This document shows, piece by piece, positions 61,113-64,000 of a stretch of DNA of 64,000 bases (its first letter is position 1; each line of letters opens with the position of its first letter). The position numbers and the translations under genes were made by a program. The DNA lies in assembly GCF_003610895.1 (NCBI RefSeq), contig NZ_MCAS01000007.1, forward strand, positions 1 to 64,000, given 5' to 3'. The notes under the pieces are model-generated. The model made no database searches and was not told the origin of the DNA. It saw only the letters and a list, made by a program, of their open reading frames with translations. This DNA is from Paraburkholderia fungorum. GTDB taxonomy: Bacteria; Pseudomonadota; Gammaproteobacteria; Burkholderiales; Burkholderiaceae.

Positions 61113-62402
61113 ATGAATCAACCCGCCGATACATCCGCGCGGCCCCTGCCTGCCTTACGTTCCTCGCCCGCACCTGCGGCGGCGCCTGGCGCCGTCCTGA
61201 CCACGCAGCTCACCTTGTTCTTCGCCGCCGCGGTTGGGGTGATCGTCGTCAACCTCTCGGCGGCGCAGCCATTGACGGGCCCCGTCAGCCGCGCGCTGAA
61301 TCTGCCGCCCGAACTTGCCGGACTGATCGCCATGCTGCCGCAGTTGGGATACGCGGCCGGCCTGCTTCTGCTCGTGCCCTTGTGCGATCTGTTCGAGAAC
61401 CGCAAGCTCATTTTCCGGACGCTGATGTGCTGTGCCGTCTTCCTCGGCGTCGCGGCGTTCGCACGGTCGGGCTGGCTATTTCTCGTCTCGGTATCGCTTG
61501 CCGGCGCGACGTCGAGCGTGATCCAGATGCTCGTGCCAATGGCGGCCTCGATGGCGCCGGAACACCGGCGCGGCAGGGCGGTCGGTAACGTGATGAGCGG
61601 GCTGATGGTGGGGATTCTGTTGTCGCGCCCGCTCGCCAGCGTGATCGCCGGCTCGTTCGGCTGGCGCGCGTTCTTCGGCATCGAGGCATGCGCCGATGCG
61701 TTGCTTGCGGTGGTGCTGTATACGCAGTTGCCCATCCACCGGCCGCTTGCGACGGCGCGTTATCCGGCGTTGCTGCGCTCGCTGTGGACGCTGTTGCGCA
61801 CGGAACCCGTCCTGCAACGCCGCGCCACGCTGGCGGCGCTCGGGCTTGGCGCATTCAGCGCGTTCTGGACCGCCATTGCCTTGCTGCTGGCGCAGCCGCC
61901 GTTCTCGCTCGGCATGCACGGCATCGCCGCGTTTGCGTTGGCCGGCGCGAGCGGGGCGATTGTCACGCCGCTCGCCGGTTATCTCGGCGATCGCGGTGCG
62001 CAGCGCGCGACACAACTGATCGCGCATCTGTCGATGATCGCAGCCGTGCTCGTCATGGGGGCGGCTGGTGCGGGTTGGGGCGGATTCCCGATAACGGCGC
62101 ACCCGGGTCTCGCGCTCGCGCTGCTGGTTGTCGGCGCGGCGACGCTCGACGCGGGCCTCATCACCGATCAAACGCTCGGACGGCGCGCGATCAATCTCAT
62201 CAACCCGGCGGCGCGCGGCCGGTTGAATGCGCTCTTCGTAGGCATTTTCTTTGTCGGCGGCGCGATCGGCGCCTTGCTGTCGGGGGCGGCGTGGGCCTGG
62301 GCCGGGTGGAGCGGCGTTTGCTCAGTTGTACTGGCCTTCACGATTGCCGCACTGCTATGCGGGTTCTTTGACCGGAGCAGGAGCTCCGGTCTTTCACGCT
62401 GA
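61113..62402 (+). CDS. MFS transporter (AraJ/exporter-like)
   Basis: Permease of 429 residues with 12 hydrophobic segments and an N-terminal hydrophilic stretch of about 25. Segment-4 pattern RRGRAVGNVMSGLMVGILLSRPLASVIAG matches drug or metabolite exporters (DHA1/AraJ type) rather than MHS importers. GGAG precedes ATG at 61113 by 7 bases. It is divergent from a LysR regulator. Its convergent neighbour is an outer-membrane efflux channel gene, and functional cooperation is possible but not shown. Confidence 0.87.
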   Translation: MNQPADTSARPLPALRSSPAPAAAPGAVLTTQLTLFFAAAVGVIVVNLSAAQPLTGPVSRALNLPPELAGLIAMLPQLGYAAGLLLLVPLCDLFENRKLIFRTLMCCAVFLGVAAFARSGWLFLVSVSLAGATSSVIQMLVPMAASMAPEHRRGRAVGNVMSGLMVGILLSRPLASVIAGSFGWRAFFGIEACADALLAVVLYTQLPIHRPLATARYPALLRSLWTLLRTEPVLQRRATLAALGLGAFSAFWTAIALLLAQPPFSLGMHGIAAFALAGASGAIVTPLAGYLGDRGAQRATQLIAHLSMIAAVLVMGAAGAGWGGFPITAHPGLALALLVVGAATLDAGLITDQTLGRRAINLINPAARGRLNALFVGIFFVGGAIGALLSGAAWAWAGWSGVCSVVLAFTIAALLCGFFDRSRSSGLSR

Positions 62403-62442
62403 AGCGGGGTTCCACGGAGGCCGCTTGCAACAGACTGCCGGG

Positions 62443-63981
62443 TCAATGAGGACTGTCCTGTTGGGCATAGGTCGATTCCCAGCCGCCGCCGAGCACCTTG
62501 CATAGCGTGATGAGGTTGGCGGCCGCCTCGGCGTTGCTTTGCTCGAGCTTGCTCTGCGCGTCGAGCAACTGCTTCTGCACGTTGAGCACCTCCAGGAAAT
62601 CGACTGCGCCGGCCTTGTACCGTTGCCGCGCAATCGTTAGTGCGCGCTGGTTAAGGCCGACCACCGCCGTCAGCCGATCGCGCCGGCGCTGTTCTGCGTC
62701 ATAGACGATGAGGGCATCGTCCACTTCCCGCCACGCCTGAAGCACGGTACGTTGGTAGACGATCGCCGCCTCCTGCTGTTGTGCTTCGCGCAGATGGAGT
62801 GTGCCCTTGAGGCGGCCACCTTCGAATATCGGCAGCGTGATCGACGGTCCCACGACAAACTGGCCGGACGCCCAGTCGGCGAGATTCGAGAGCTGAAGGC
62901 TCTGGAACCCCGCGCTGCCATTCAGCGATATGCGTGGATAGAAGTCCGCCTTCGCCATGCCGATCGTCGCCGTGGCCGCGTGCAGCTGGGCCTCTGCTTT
63001 TCTGATGTCGGGTCTGCGCTCCACCAGTTCCGACGGAACGCCGATGGGTACCTGTGCGGGCAGCGCCGGCACGTCATGCGGCTCGCCGAGTGTTTGCCGC
63101 AGCGCGCCCGGTTCCATGGCGAGGAGTACGCCAATCGCATTGATCGTGGTTTCGCAACGCGATTCGAGCGTCGGAATCAGGCTTTCGATCGATTCCGCCT
63201 GCGCCATGGCGTTGGCCACGTCCAGATCCGTGGTGACGCCTTCGCGCACGCGGGTTTGCGTGAGCGTCGTGGCATCGTGGGCAATGTCGAGGTTCTGTTT
63301 CGCTATCCGCAGCAGCGCCTGCGTGTCGCGCAGCTGGATATAGTCGCGGGCAAGTTCGGCGCGCGCGGACAATAGAACCGCATTGCGATCCTCGTATGAC
63401 GCGGCGGACAACGCCGTTGCGGCCTCGACACCGCGTCGCCCCCGGCCCCAGATGTCGAGTTCCCACGATGCATCGAAACCGAACTGGTAAAGGTCGTAAG
63501 CGGGCGAGCCCTTGGCGCCCGGCAGCGGCGCCACGCCAAGCGGCGCGCTACCCGAGGCCGATTGTGTCTGGCTTCCTGCCGGCGTGACGCCGAGCAACGA
63601 CAGGATGCCGTTCGGACTGCCGCGTTCGCGGTCATACGATGCGGCGCCGTTCAGCGTCGGAAGATCTTCCGCACCGGCAATCCGTTGCTCCGCCCGGCTT
63701 TGCCGCAAACGCGCCGACGCTGCCGCCACGTCGAGGTTCGCATCGGCCAGTTGTGCTTCCAGTGCGTTCAGGGTGGGATCGTTGAAGAGCGTCCACCATT
63801 GCGGACTGAAATCGGCTTCGACTGCTTTGCTGGGTGCTTGCGCAGACTGCGTGCGGTCGAACACGTCGGGCGTGGTTGTCTGCGGCGGCTCGAAGTTCGG
63901 GCCGACCGTGCAGCCCGCCATCGCGAGGCAGGCCAGAACATAGAGCGCCAGCTCGCGCAGAGAGAATTCGCTCGGGTTCAT
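62443..63981 (-). CDS. efflux transporter outer membrane factor lipoprotein, NodT family
   Basis: Outer-membrane lipoprotein of 512 residues. The signal sequence ends LACLAMAGC, with C24 as the lipidation site. Two OEP repeats follow, as in OprM and NodT (PNFEPP at the mature start; repeat motifs QLADANLDVAAASARLRQSRAEQ and DFYPRISLNGSAGFQSL). It is the trimeric tunnel for a tripartite efflux pump. Transcription runs from beyond the right edge, so the membrane-fusion and inner-membrane pump genes would be at coordinates above 64000. Confidence 0.93.
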   Translation of the reverse strand: MNPSEFSLRELALYVLACLAMAGCTVGPNFEPPQTTTPDVFDRTQSAQAPSKAVEADFSPQWWTLFNDPTLNALEAQLADANLDVAAASARLRQSRAEQRIAGAEDLPTLNGAASYDRERGSPNGILSLLGVTPAGSQTQSASGSAPLGVAPLPGAKGSPAYDLYQFGFDASWELDIWGRGRRGVEAATALSAASYEDRNAVLLSARAELARDYIQLRDTQALLRIAKQNLDIAHDATTLTQTRVREGVTTDLDVANAMAQAESIESLIPTLESRCETTINAIGVLLAMEPGALRQTLGEPHDVPALPAQVPIGVPSELVERRPDIRKAEAQLHAATATIGMAKADFYPRISLNGSAGFQSLQLSNLADWASGQFVVGPSITLPIFEGGRLKGTLHLREAQQQEAAIVYQRTVLQAWREVDDALIVYDAEQRRRDRLTAVVGLNQRALTIARQRYKAGAVDFLEVLNVQKQLLDAQSKLEQSNAEAAANLITLCKVLGGGWESTYAQQDSPH

Positions 63982-64000
63982 TTTTTGTCGGCTCCCTCTA

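Overview
The window looks like a Burkholderiaceae chromosome, most likely Paraburkholderia or Caballeronia. The 5S rRNA and 23S 3' end have the Burkholderia form, base composition is uniformly GC-rich, starts carry strong Shine-Dalgarno sites, and family content (MHS and AAHS permeases, NodT lipoprotein, an H-NS-type protein ending in a WSGRGRAP-like motif, many GntR/LysR/IclR/AraC regulators) is typical of that family. Genus is inference; no phylogenetic marker beyond rRNA fragments is present. There is no transposase, integrase, CRISPR array or phage gene.

Layout. 1-423: end of an rRNA operon (23S 3' end, 5S, strong terminator). 624-2131: a small unknown gene and a FadR-type GntR regulator. 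2235-9881: promoter plus palindromic operator, then a Tat-signal Liv-type ABC transporter (SBP, LivH, LivM, LivG, LivF), an M20 amidohydrolase and an MlrC-type metallohydrolase, an uptake-and-hydrolysis operon. 9953-10114: tRNA-Val(GAC) with its own promoter and terminator. 10361-12067: fused DhaK-DhaL kinase. 12145-17749: minus-strand catabolic operon (YciI, CatC-like isomerase, AtoE-type transporter, hydroxyacyl-CoA-dehydrogenase-like enzyme, SDR, cyclase-family hydrolase, IclR), divergent from an MHS permease. 19406-24968: GntR/HutC-centred group with a perfect 34-bp palindrome, two MFS permeases, a lactonase-like amidohydrolase and a 2-hydroxyacid dehydrogenase.

25068-38595 is the most interesting part. 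It runs from a DUF1185 protein and divergent PucR-type regulator through a flavin reductase with an extra Nudix-like half, an aldehyde dehydrogenase, a luciferase-like monooxygenase, an alpha/beta hydrolase and a NIPSNAP protein, into a ProV-ProW transporter with two tandem ProX binding proteins, a DoeB-like deacetylase and a DoeX-like Lrp regulator. The logic is uptake of a betaine-like compound followed by flavin-dependent oxygenation, aldehyde oxidation and amide hydrolysis. It resembles the trigonelline (tgn) pathway in outline but with different companions.

38607-41673: threonine aldolase, DAACS symporter, GntR regulator. 41818-46745: XRE-cupin regulator with two copies of a 20-bp operator, an alpha/beta hydrolase of the DHPON-hydrolase/FrsA type, and two paralogous DAO-type flavoproteins, one with a Tat-like signal. 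46908-51464: LysR, cystathionine-beta-lyase-like enzyme and a polar amino acid ABC transporter. 51675-53826: MHS permease with a class II aldolase. 53911-58628: two AraC regulators, a DUF1479 oxygenase-like protein, a TetR regulator with repeated operator-like sites, and an H-NS-like protein. 58642-63981: two LysR regulators, a carboxymuconolactone decarboxylase-like protein, an MFS exporter and a NodT outer-membrane efflux lipoprotein. Overall this is a mosaic of small substrate-specific catabolic modules, each with its own regulator and transporter.
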